A DNA stretch of 64,000 nucleotides, from positions 175,547 to 239,546 of the forward strand of contig NZ_JBCMYF010000012.1 of the NCBI RefSeq assembly GCF_050483325.1. The letters are read 5' to 3'. Shown piece by piece: positions 44,170-51,791 of the stretch. The DNA comes from Bacillus_P idriensis_A (GTDB lineage: Bacteria; Bacillota; Bacilli; Bacillales; Bacillaceae). The first letter of the stretch is position 1; every line of letters begins with the position of its first letter. A program made the position numbers and the translations under genes. The notes under the pieces are model-generated. The model did not search any database. It saw only the letters and a program-made list of their open reading frames with translations, and was not told the DNA's origin.

Positions 44170-45118
44170 AGTGGATAAGCTGTCAAAGCATTTTCCGATT
44201 AATGGCGGCGTGTTTGGCAGAAAAGTCGGTTCAGTCAAGGCAGTAAATGATTTGTCTTTTGAAGTATATGAAGGAGAAACACTTGGCATTGTCGGTGAAT
44301 CCGGCTGCGGGAAGTCAACTATGGGGCGCCTTCTGCTGAAACTGATTGAGGCTACAGAAGGTTCGGTTTCTTTTCAGGAAGAACAGCTGCTCGAGAAGTC
44401 TCCAAAAGAGATGAGAAAGATGAGGCGGGAGATGCAGATGGTCTTTCAGGACCCTTATGCATCGCTGAATCCGAGAATGACGGTTGAACGTATTCTTGAA
44501 GAGCCCCTTATCGTACATAAAATAGGAAACAAAGAACAGCGCAGGCAAAAAGTAAAAACGATGCTGAGAATTGTCGGGCTTGATGAAGCCTACGGCAAAA
44601 GATATCCCCATCAGTTCAGCGGAGGACAGCGTCAAAGAATTGGGATTGCAAGAGCACTGATGACGAATCCGAAGCTGATCATTGCAGATGAACCCGTTTC
44701 AGCTCTTGATGTTTCCATTCAATCTCAAATTCTGAATCTATTAAAAGACCTGCAAAAGGAATTTTCATTAACTTATATTTTCATTTCCCATGACCTCGGA
44801 GTCGTTCGCCACATCAGCGACAGGCTTGGAGTGATGTATTTGGGAAGTTTAGTAGAACTTGCAGACAGCGAGAGAGTGTATGCTGAACCGCTGCACCCTT
44901 ATACAAAAGCGCTGCTCTCAGCCGTGCCTCTTCCGGATCCTGAGGCAGTTAAAGAACAGATTGTTTTAAAAGGCGATCTCCCAAGTCCGTCTGATCCGCC
45001 TAAAGGATGTGCTTTTCATACGAGATGTCCTGCGTGTTTTGAACCGTGCAAAGTGAAAAAGCCCGAATGGACCGAAGTAAAAGAAGGTCATTATGTCGCG
45101 TGCCATTTATATCAATAA
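44150..45118 (+). CDS. Peptide ABC transporter ATP-binding protein (OppF/DppF type)
   Basis: The second ATPase of the importer, 322 residues. Walker A is GESGCGKSTMGR near 45, then VFQDPYASLNPRMTV, signature FSGGQRQRIGIARAL, Walker B LIIADEPVSALDVSIQ, and the C-terminal domain with PKGCAFHTRCPACFEPCKV. OppF-type proteins pair with the OppD-type subunit encoded just before. GAGAGGAGGCAATTC precedes the ATG inside the end of the previous gene, so translation is coupled. Confidence 0.9.
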   Translation: MTKLLLKVDKLSKHFPINGGVFGRKVGSVKAVNDLSFEVYEGETLGIVGESGCGKSTMGRLLLKLIEATEGSVSFQEEQLLEKSPKEMRKMRREMQMVFQDPYASLNPRMTVERILEEPLIVHKIGNKEQRRQKVKTMLRIVGLDEAYGKRYPHQFSGGQRQRIGIARALMTNPKLIIADEPVSALDVSIQSQILNLLKDLQKEFSLTYIFISHDLGVVRHISDRLGVMYLGSLVELADSERVYAEPLHPYTKALLSAVPLPDPEAVKEQIVLKGDLPSPSDPPKGCAFHTRCPACFEPCKVKKPEWTEVKEGHYVACHLYQ

Positions 45119-45170
45119 TGGCACAGATGTGATTGATAGATTGATAAATAGGAAATAGGGGGATGTATGC

Positions 45171-46781
45171 GTGAAAAAGAAAAGCCTGTTGGTCTCAATT
45201 ATGTTTGTGCTGCTGTTATCAGCGGCATTGATGGGATGCAGTTCAAATGACACCTCATCAGATGGCAATTCAGAAGGCGGAAGCAGCGAAAAGAAACAGG
45301 ACAGTCTTGTTTTTGGCCGCGGCGGGGATTCCACATCACTTGATCCAATTACTACGACAGAGGGAGAAGCATTCAAAGTAACGGTCAACGTCTTTGAAAC
45401 ACTATTGAATTACGGTGAACAAGATACAACTGTTCAGGAAGGTCTTGCAACAAAATGGGAAGTTTCTGATGATAACCTGACGTATACGCTTACTTTAAGA
45501 GAAGGCGTAAAGTTCCATGACGGCACAGACTTCAACGCTGAAGCTGTTGTATTCAACTTCGAGCGCTGGATGAATGGGGATGCCGATAAATTCCCTTACT
45601 ACACAATGTTTGGCGGATTCAAAAAAGATGAAGGACACGTCATTAAAGAAGTAAAAGCAGACGGCGACAATAAAGTTGTCTTCACACTTAAACGTCCTCA
45701 AGCTCCGTTCTTAAAGAACCTTGCGATGTCACCATTTGGAATTGCAAGTCCTGCTGCTGTTGAAAAGCACGGAGATAAATTCAGAGAAAATCCTGTTGGA
45801 ACTGGTCCATTTAAATTTGTAGAGTGGAAGCCAAACGACAGAATCGTTCTTGAGAAAAATGAAGACTACTGGATGGAAGGATACCCGAAATTAAATCAGG
45901 TTATCTTTAAATCAATTCCGGAAAACTCAGCTCGTTTAAACGCATTGCAGACGGGTGAAATTGATCTAATGGATGGAGTGAATCCATCTGATACTGAATC
46001 TATTACAAGCAATAAAGATTTACAGACGTTTGAGCGTCCGTCCATGAACGTAGGTTATGTGGGATTAACTACAAACCGCAAGCCTCTTGATAACAAACTT
46101 GTGCGTCAAGCATTGAATCATGCAGTAGACAAACAGGCAATCATTGATTCTTTCTATGGCGGTCTTGCTGAGCCGGCGAAAAATCCAATGCCTCCTTCAT
46201 TAGAAGGCTATAACGATGATATCGAGCCATACCCATATGATTTAGAAAAAGCAAAAGCGCTTCTTGCTGAAGCCGGTCATCCTGATGGCTTTAAAATGGA
46301 GCTTTGGGCAATGCCTGTACCGCGTCCATATATGCCAGAAGGTATGAAAGTGGCTGAAGTTCTTAAATCAAGCTTTGCAAAAATCGGTGTAGAAGCCGAA
46401 ATCAAAACGTATGATTGGGCAACTTATTTAGACAAAGCAAGCAAAGGGGAAGCAGATTCCTTTATGCTCGGCTGGACTGGTGATAATGGAGATGCAGATA
46501 ACTTCATTTATACTCTATTAGATAAAGACAGCATCGGCAGCAATAACTACACGTACTACAGCAATGATGAATTGCATGACATCCTGATTGAAGCACAATC
46601 AAACACAGATCAGGAACAGCGAAATGAGCTCTATAAAAAAGCGCAGGAAATCATTAAAGAAGATGCACCATGGATTCCGCTTGCTCACTCAACGCCAATC
46701 CTTGCCGGAAGCAGCAGCATTACAGGCTTCATGCCGCATCCAACTGGATCTGACATTTTAACAAAGGTTGAATTTAAGTAA
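45171..46781 (+). CDS. Peptide ABC transporter substrate-binding lipoprotein
   Basis: A 536-residue extracellular binding protein of the SBP_bac_5 family. It has a lipoprotein signal peptide with lipobox LMGC at residue 23. Mature features include SLDPITTTEGEAF, LREGVKFHDGTDFNAEAVVF and YWMEGYPKLNQV, typical of dipeptide/oligopeptide binders of the AppA/DppE kind. The start is GTG with AGGGGGATG upstream. A strong terminator follows directly, so this gene may be transcribed far more than the permeases downstream. Confidence 0.9.
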   Translation: MKKKSLLVSIMFVLLLSAALMGCSSNDTSSDGNSEGGSSEKKQDSLVFGRGGDSTSLDPITTTEGEAFKVTVNVFETLLNYGEQDTTVQEGLATKWEVSDDNLTYTLTLREGVKFHDGTDFNAEAVVFNFERWMNGDADKFPYYTMFGGFKKDEGHVIKEVKADGDNKVVFTLKRPQAPFLKNLAMSPFGIASPAAVEKHGDKFRENPVGTGPFKFVEWKPNDRIVLEKNEDYWMEGYPKLNQVIFKSIPENSARLNALQTGEIDLMDGVNPSDTESITSNKDLQTFERPSMNVGYVGLTTNRKPLDNKLVRQALNHAVDKQAIIDSFYGGLAEPAKNPMPPSLEGYNDDIEPYPYDLEKAKALLAEAGHPDGFKMELWAMPVPRPYMPEGMKVAEVLKSSFAKIGVEAEIKTYDWATYLDKASKGEADSFMLGWTGDNGDADNFIYTLLDKDSIGSNNYTYYSNDELHDILIEAQSNTDQEQRNELYKKAQEIIKEDAPWIPLAHSTPILAGSSSITGFMPHPTGSDILTKVEFK

Positions 46782-46788
46782 TCTTGAA

Positions 46789-46816
46789 GGAGGAGGACTT
46801 GTCCTCCTCCTTTTTT
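46789..46816 (+). terminator. Terminator between binding protein and permease genes
   Basis: Perfect 10-bp stem GGAGGAGGAC / GTCCTCCTCC with a TT loop and six T residues. Confidence 0.88.
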
Positions 46817-46821
46817 CAGAA

Positions 46822-46973
46822 AGGCTCTTTTCGTAAACTTATGCTTTCAGCAGTTTTTACAGTCTTCCCGTATTGATATTGATACCCGCATCGGTTTATC
46901 TTCTGGAAAAAAGCACGATAGGACTTAGATGCGGGAACAATATGAATACGCAATATTCTATGCGAAAACAGCC
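46822..46973. mobile_element. MITE-like insertion with 7-bp target duplication
   Basis: A 152-bp non-coding element whose ends AGGCTCTTTTCG and CGAAAACAGCC are near-perfect inverted repeats. It is flanked on both sides by TTCAGAA (46815-46821 and 46974-46980), the mark of a transposase-made target duplication. The ends match those of the 12281-12402 element. A mobilising transposase is not in the window. Confidence 0.65.
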
Positions 46974-46999
46974 TTCAGAAATAAAAGCGAGGTGAGACG

Positions 47000-48001
47000 A
47001 TGGTTTCATACACAGTAAGAAGAATTGGATTGCTCATACCGGTTTTAATTGGGATGACACTGGTCGTTTTTTCTATAATCCGAGCCATTCCGGGCAACCC
47101 GGCACAGGTCATTCTCGGGCAGCGCGCTACACAGGAAGCGATTGAAAAATTAACGCAGCAGCTTGGTCTTGATCAGCCTTGGTACATACAATATTTTGAT
47201 TATGTCGGGGGACTGCTGACAGGTGATCTTGGCCAGTCTATCCGGACAGGAGCCCAAATCAGCCAGGAGATGACTCCTTATTTGGCTGCAACAATGGAAC
47301 TGACGATTTTCGCCATGATGATTGCCATTGTGGTTGGAATCAATGCAGGAATCATCAGTGCCTGGTTCCGAAATTCGTGGTTTGATTATACGGCAATGGT
47401 TATCGCATTGATTGGAGTGTCGATGCCGATTTTCTGGCTTGGTTTAATGGAGCAATATGTCTTCTCCATCCAGCTTGGCTGGCTTCCAACGACTGGCCGT
47501 GAAGAAATTCGAAATCCTGTTGATTCAATCACAAATCTTTATTTGCTCGATACGCTTTTGCAGGGCAGATTTGATCAATTTATTGAAGTACTTAAGCATA
47601 TTCTTTTGCCGGGAATTGCGCTCGCGACAATTCCAATGGCGATTATTGCAAGGATTACCCGTTCCACCATGATCGAAGCGATGGAGTCGGATTTTATCCG
47701 GACTGCCCGTGCTAAAGGTCTTCATATGTTCTGGGTTGTCTATAAGCATGCTTTAAAAAATGCCATTATTCCGATTTTAACGATTATTGGACTTCAAACA
47801 GGATTATTATTAGGCGGAGCTATTTTGACTGAAACCATTTTCGGCTGGCCTGGGATGGGAAGGTATATTTTTGATGCCATAAGCTACCGTGATTATCCGG
47901 TTATTCAGTCCGGAATTTTGATTATTGCTACAATATTTGTCTTTATTAATCTGATTGTGGATCTGTTATATGCTGCCATTGATCCAAGAATTAAATATTA
48001 G
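47000..48001 (+). CDS. Peptide ABC transporter permease (OppB/DppB type)
   Basis: A 333-residue membrane protein with six helices. It has the N-terminal IRAIPGNPAQVILGQRATQE seen in DppB/AppB proteins and the EAA loop (FIRTARAKGLHMFWVVYKHA LKNA) that contacts the ATPases, followed by GGAILTETIFGWPGMGRYIF. GCGAGGTGAGACG precedes the ATG. It is separated from the binding-protein gene by a terminator and a MITE-like insertion, so it may have its own promoter. Confidence 0.9.
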   Translation: MVSYTVRRIGLLIPVLIGMTLVVFSIIRAIPGNPAQVILGQRATQEAIEKLTQQLGLDQPWYIQYFDYVGGLLTGDLGQSIRTGAQISQEMTPYLAATMELTIFAMMIAIVVGINAGIISAWFRNSWFDYTAMVIALIGVSMPIFWLGLMEQYVFSIQLGWLPTTGREEIRNPVDSITNLYLLDTLLQGRFDQFIEVLKHILLPGIALATIPMAIIARITRSTMIEAMESDFIRTARAKGLHMFWVVYKHALKNAIIPILTIIGLQTGLLLGGAILTETIFGWPGMGRYIFDAISYRDYPVIQSGILIIATIFVFINLIVDLLYAAIDPRIKY

Positions 48002-48018
48002 AAAAGGGGGAGACTGCT

Positions 48019-48915
48019 ATGTCACTACCATCGCTGCAGGAGCAGCAGACTGCCATTATAAAACAGGAGAAGGTTGTCACTCCTTTTCAGCAGAAGCTGC
48101 GCGTCTTTTTACAAAATAAATTAGCTATCGCAGGAAGCTTTCTCGTCCTTTTCTTTGTTGTTATTGCAATCGCTGCACCTCTGATTGCCCCTCAAGGCAT
48201 TGATGAACAGGAGCTCTCAAAGAGACTGCTTCCTCCTTCATCAGAGCATTGGTTTGGAACGGACGACTTTGGCCGTGATATCTTTTCAAGGGTCCTGTTT
48301 GGTGCCAGGATTTCACTGTGGGTCGGCTTTTTCTCGGTCCTTGGATCAGCAATAGTCGGAACACTGCTTGGTATTATGGCGGGTTATTATGGAAAAGTCA
48401 TTGATACGATCATCTCCAGAATTTTTGATATTATGCTTGCCTTTCCGAGCATCCTGCTTGCTATAGCAATCGTTGCTATTTTAGGGCCTTCCCTGCAAAA
48501 TGCACTGATTGCCATTGCTGTCATTAACATTCCAAACTTCGGCAGACTGATCAGAGCGAAAGTGCTGAGTGTAAAAGAAGAAGAGTACATACACGCTGCA
48601 AAAGCAGTAGGAACAAGTGATACAAGAATTTTGCTTGTTCATGTTCTGCCAAATAGTCTTTCACCGATTATTGTACAAGCTTCTCTGGCGATTGCTACTG
48701 CCATTATTGAAGCAGCTGCTCTTGGATTCCTTGGACTTGGCGCTCAGGCTCCAAATCCGGAATGGGGAAAAATGCTTGCCGATTCCAAGCAATATCTGGT
48801 TCAGGCCCCTTGGACCCTGTTTTTTCCCGGCCTAGCCATTATGCTGACTGTTCTTGGGTTTAACTTAATGGGTGACGGACTTCGGGATGCACTTGATCCT
48901 AAAGGGAAGCATTGA
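48019..48915 (+). CDS. Peptide ABC transporter permease (OppC/DppC type)
   Basis: A 298-residue membrane protein with the N-terminal OppC extension, six helices, HWFGTDDFGRDIFSRVLFGA near residue 75, the EAA loop (YIHAAKAVGTSDTRILLVHV LPNS) and a C-terminal FNLMGDGLRDALDPK. It completes the importer: two ATPases, one binding protein, two permeases. AAAGGGGGAGA precedes the ATG, 17 bp after the OppB-type gene. Confidence 0.9.
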   Translation: MSLPSLQEQQTAIIKQEKVVTPFQQKLRVFLQNKLAIAGSFLVLFFVVIAIAAPLIAPQGIDEQELSKRLLPPSSEHWFGTDDFGRDIFSRVLFGARISLWVGFFSVLGSAIVGTLLGIMAGYYGKVIDTIISRIFDIMLAFPSILLAIAIVAILGPSLQNALIAIAVINIPNFGRLIRAKVLSVKEEEYIHAAKAVGTSDTRILLVHVLPNSLSPIIVQASLAIATAIIEAAALGFLGLGAQAPNPEWGKMLADSKQYLVQAPWTLFFPGLAIMLTVLGFNLMGDGLRDALDPKGKH

Positions 48916-48960
48916 TAAAGGAATAAATATGCAGAGTCCAGATCCTGTGGGATTTGGACT

Positions 48961-49083
48961 TTTTGGATTCCGCCGTTTTGTGTCTCGGCCAGAACAAATC
49001 ATTCAAAAAGGCGGGACCTGTATTTTTTCGTGTTAGTTCTTATCTGTCTGCCCGAGTCTGAACAGTCGGTTCCGCTTTTCTTT
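48961..49083. repeat. Dispersed structured repeat, copy E (diverged)
   Basis: Shares CTCGGCCAGAAC and CTTATCTGTCTG with the other copies and ends CAGTCGGTTCCGCTTTTCT, like copy C. The inner hairpin is weak. Confidence 0.65.
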
Positions 49084-49147
49084 GTTGCACAAATTCTGCA
49101 CAATTCTTTTGTATTATTGGGTCAAAGCTTTTGGGAGGATGATTGAT

Positions 49148-49711
49148 ATGTTAAAGAAGTATGTGATTTTATCGCTTGTTGCGGCTGTTTCATTGTCTCT
49201 TGGCGCTTGCGGAAACAGTGCTGGTGATCAGGGGGAGAAAAAGGAAGATTCGGAGCACATGGACCATGGCAGTATGAATCACTCTAGCTCTGGAGAAGTG
49301 CCTGAAGGGTTAAAAGAGGCGCAGAATCCTGCCTATGAAACCGGAAGCAAAGCAATCATCAAGACCGATCATATGGAAGGCATGAACGGGGCAGAAGCAA
49401 TGATTTCGGGTGCGTATGATACAACTGTATATTCCATCTCATATACTCCTGAAGGGGGTGGTGAGCCTGTTGAGAATCATAAATGGATCATTCATGAAGA
49501 AATTAAGGATGCTCCGGAAGAACCGTTTAAAGCAGGAGATGAAGTAACGGTCGAGGCGAGTCATATGGAAGGAATGGATGGTGCGGAAGCTGTCATTGAT
49601 ACCGCCGAAAAAACAACAGTATACATGGTTGATTACACACCTGAAGGCGGCGGGGAAAAAGTGAAAAATCATAAATGGGTGACAGAGAGCGAGTTAGAGA
49701 AGGCCGAGTAA
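49148..49711 (+). CDS. YdhK-like lipoprotein with two DUF1541 repeats
   Basis: A 187-residue lipoprotein with a signal peptide and lipobox LGAC near residue 20. A Met/His/Asp-rich linker (EHMDHGSMNHSS) is followed by two repeats of about 60 residues, each with HMEGMxGAEA, TTVYxxxYTPEGGGExV and NHKW. The Met/His clusters suggest metal (copper) binding at the cell surface, an inference. I chose the ATG at 49148 after GGGAGGATG; an upstream frame would add 22 unlikely residues. Confidence 0.85.
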   Translation: MLKKYVILSLVAAVSLSLGACGNSAGDQGEKKEDSEHMDHGSMNHSSSGEVPEGLKEAQNPAYETGSKAIIKTDHMEGMNGAEAMISGAYDTTVYSISYTPEGGGEPVENHKWIIHEEIKDAPEEPFKAGDEVTVEASHMEGMDGAEAVIDTAEKTTVYMVDYTPEGGGEKVKNHKWVTESELEKAE

Positions 49712-49756
49712 ATAGCTTTTTGTTTTGATCGATTCTTAAAGAGATATAGAAGAAAA

Positions 49757-49809
49757 GGGACTAATCAGAAAGTCAGTAATCACTGACTCTCTGATTAGTC
49801 CCTGCTTTT
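49757..49809 (+). terminator. Large hairpin terminator after the YdhK-like gene
   Basis: Perfect 12-bp outer stem GGGACTAATCAG / CTGATTAGTCCC enclosing an inner AGTCAGT / ACTGACT hairpin, followed by TGCTTTT. Confidence 0.8.
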
Positions 49810-49826
49810 GGAACCTTGCCTGATCA

Positions 49827-50430
49827 AAAGTGGCAGCATTAGGGCGAATGCTGCCACTTTTCATGTGTTGCCCGGTTCAACTGGCAGCACTAAGGCGAAT
49901 GCCGCCACTTCTCATGTGTTGCCCGGTTCAAAGTGGCAGCACTAAGGCGAATGCCGCCACTTCTCATGTGTTGCCCGGTTCAAAGTGGCAGCACTAAGGC
50001 GAATGCTGCCACTTCTCATATGTTGCACGGTTCAAAGTGGCAGCACTAAGGCGAATGCTGCCACTTTTCATGTTTTGCCCGGTTCAACTGGCAGCACTAA
50101 GGCGAATACCGCTACTTCTCATGTGTTGCCCGGTTCAAAGTGGCAGCACTAAGGCGAATGCCGCCACTTCTCATGTTTTGCCCGGTTCAAAGTGGCAGCA
50201 CTAAGGCGAATGCTGCCACTTTTCATGTTTTGCCCGGTTCAACTGGCAGCACTAAGGCGAATACCGCCACTTCTCATGTGTTGCCCGGTTCAAAGTGGCA
50301 ACTCTAAGGTGAATGCTGCCACTTTTTATCTTTTACACGGTTCAAAGTGGCAGCACTAAGGCGAATGCCGGCACTTCTCATGTGTTGCCCGGTTCAAACT
50401 GGCAGCTCTACTGGAACTGACGCCACTAGC
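49827..50430. repeat. Tandem array 2: 11 clean units of 51-52 bp
   Basis: The marker GGCGAAT recurs at 49843, 49894, 49946, 49998, 50050, 50101, 50153, 50205, 50256, 50308 (as GGTGAAT) and 50360, plus a degenerate last unit. Each unit contains GTGGCAGCA...TGCTGCCAC, a perfect 9-bp stem in the best units, then CATGTGTTGCCCGGTTCA. Some stem positions differ as pairs (TGCTGCC or TGCCGCC). It is non-coding. It shares the CGGTTCA heptamer and the 52-bp period with array 1 but is otherwise a different sequence. Confidence 0.9.
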
Positions 50431-50442
50431 TATTTTCACAGA

Positions 50443-50490
50443 AAAGCAGGCAGGAAAAACAGAAGTTTTTCCTGCCTGCTTTATTTTTTT
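50443..50490. terminator. Strong terminator between array 2 and ygaE
   Basis: Perfect 18-bp stem AAAGCAGGCAGGAAAAAC / GTTTTTCCTGCCTGCTTT with an AGAA loop and T run; it probably serves ygaE on the minus strand as well. Confidence 0.88.
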
Positions 50491-50503
50491 AGGGACGTGA
50501 AAA

Positions 50504-51586
50504 TCAGCTGCTCTCTTCCAGTTCATTGATTTGCAGTTCATTTTCTTCTTTATGATAATTATGGAAGCTGTTTATTAGAGTGTCCAAATGCTCGAGCTGC
50601 TCGCTGTAGTCAATTATGACAGCGATAAGTGGAAGCAGGTGATAAAAGCACTCCTGATCAATGCAGCTGCCTTTAAAGTTCATGAAAGTATCGACGAGTT
50701 CCTGCTTGTTAAACTGACCTTCCTTAATAAGATCTGTTGTTGACTGAGGTTTAATTTTGCCTATGAATTTCAATAGGCTTCTTTCATGAAAATCAATCAA
50801 ATAGTCAAGCTCGTTTGCAAGAATCTCTTTAAAGTCTTCAGGAAGGTGATGCAATTCATTTTCAAGCCTGTGGAGCTTTTTCAGAGTATCCAAGGAACGA
50901 TTTGTGGTAACAAGCATTTGCCTGAACAATACGAGCTTGCGGGATTTTGCATAGATATTTTGTTTGAAATATGCGCGTTCTTCCTTGTACAGCAAGTAAA
51001 GCTGATCAAGTTTAATCATTTTATCTTTTATTTTTTCGATGTCTGTTTTCAGTTCGCTGTATTCGGATACCTGCCTCATATTAATGCGGATCCATTTAAT
51101 GATTTCCTCCGTATTATCTACAATTCTGTAGTAAAGCTTTGTTTCATATTTTGGCGGAATGAAAATTAAGTTAACTATGAATGCCGATAATACCCCCAGC
51201 AGGACCGTTCCAAAACGGATCAGAGAAAATTCGATGAAATCTTCCCCGGGGCTTTCAAGGATTGCAATAACTGTAACAATGGAAACAGGAATCGTGTTTT
51301 CGATTTTTATTTTTAAGTTAATCGCAATGACAATGATGACAGTTAGACCGATAACAAACGGATGGGGACCAAAGATCAGCCCGAACAAAATGGCAAAGGC
51401 TGCTCCGATGATATTTGCCTGTACTTGCTCAATGACGGATAAATAAGAGCGATAAATCGTTGGCTGGATCGCAAAAATAGCTGCGATACCTGCAAACGCG
51501 GGAGACGGTATTTTTAATAACGTGGCCAAGTATAGAGCCAGCGTAATGGCTATCCCCGTTTTTATAATGCGGGCACCAAGTTTCAT
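50504..51586 (-). CDS. ygaE: YgaE, FUSC/ArAE-family membrane protein
   Basis: A 360-residue protein with an N-terminal membrane half of about six helices (TGIAITLALYLATLLKIPSP, FAGIAAIFAIQPTIYRSY, EQVQANIIGAAFAILFGLIF), the DUF939/aromatic acid exporter pattern, and a C-terminal cytoplasmic coiled-coil domain (residues 150-360). It matches YgaE of B. subtilis in type and position. The transported compound is unknown. The ribosome site is weak. Confidence 0.85.
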   Translation of the reverse strand: MKLGARIIKTGIAITLALYLATLLKIPSPAFAGIAAIFAIQPTIYRSYLSVIEQVQANIIGAAFAILFGLIFGPHPFVIGLTVIIVIAINLKIKIENTIPVSIVTVIAILESPGEDFIEFSLIRFGTVLLGVLSAFIVNLIFIPPKYETKLYYRIVDNTEEIIKWIRINMRQVSEYSELKTDIEKIKDKMIKLDQLYLLYKEERAYFKQNIYAKSRKLVLFRQMLVTTNRSLDTLKKLHRLENELHHLPEDFKEILANELDYLIDFHERSLLKFIGKIKPQSTTDLIKEGQFNKQELVDTFMNFKGSCIDQECFYHLLPLIAVIIDYSEQLEHLDTLINSFHNYHKEENELQINELEESS

Positions 51587-51746
51587 GGGGTGTGTATGGA
51601 CATTCCCTTCTTTACTGATTGTTGTTGGCTATTTTACACGAATTGCCGGAAAAAGAACAGTCTTTGCAGAATAGCCATTTTATTAAACAATTAATGACTA
51701 TACAACGTTTAAACAAATTATTCAAGTTACTTTTTCCCGTTTTGGT

Positions 51747-51777
51747 AAAAAAAATAACACCTGCCAGGCAGGTGTTA
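51747..51777 (-). terminator. Terminator of glutamate synthase gene
   Basis: Perfect 11-bp stem TAACACCTGCC / GGCAGGTGTTA followed on the minus strand by eight T residues. Confidence 0.88.
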
Positions 51778-51791
51778 GTTGGAAGAAGAAA

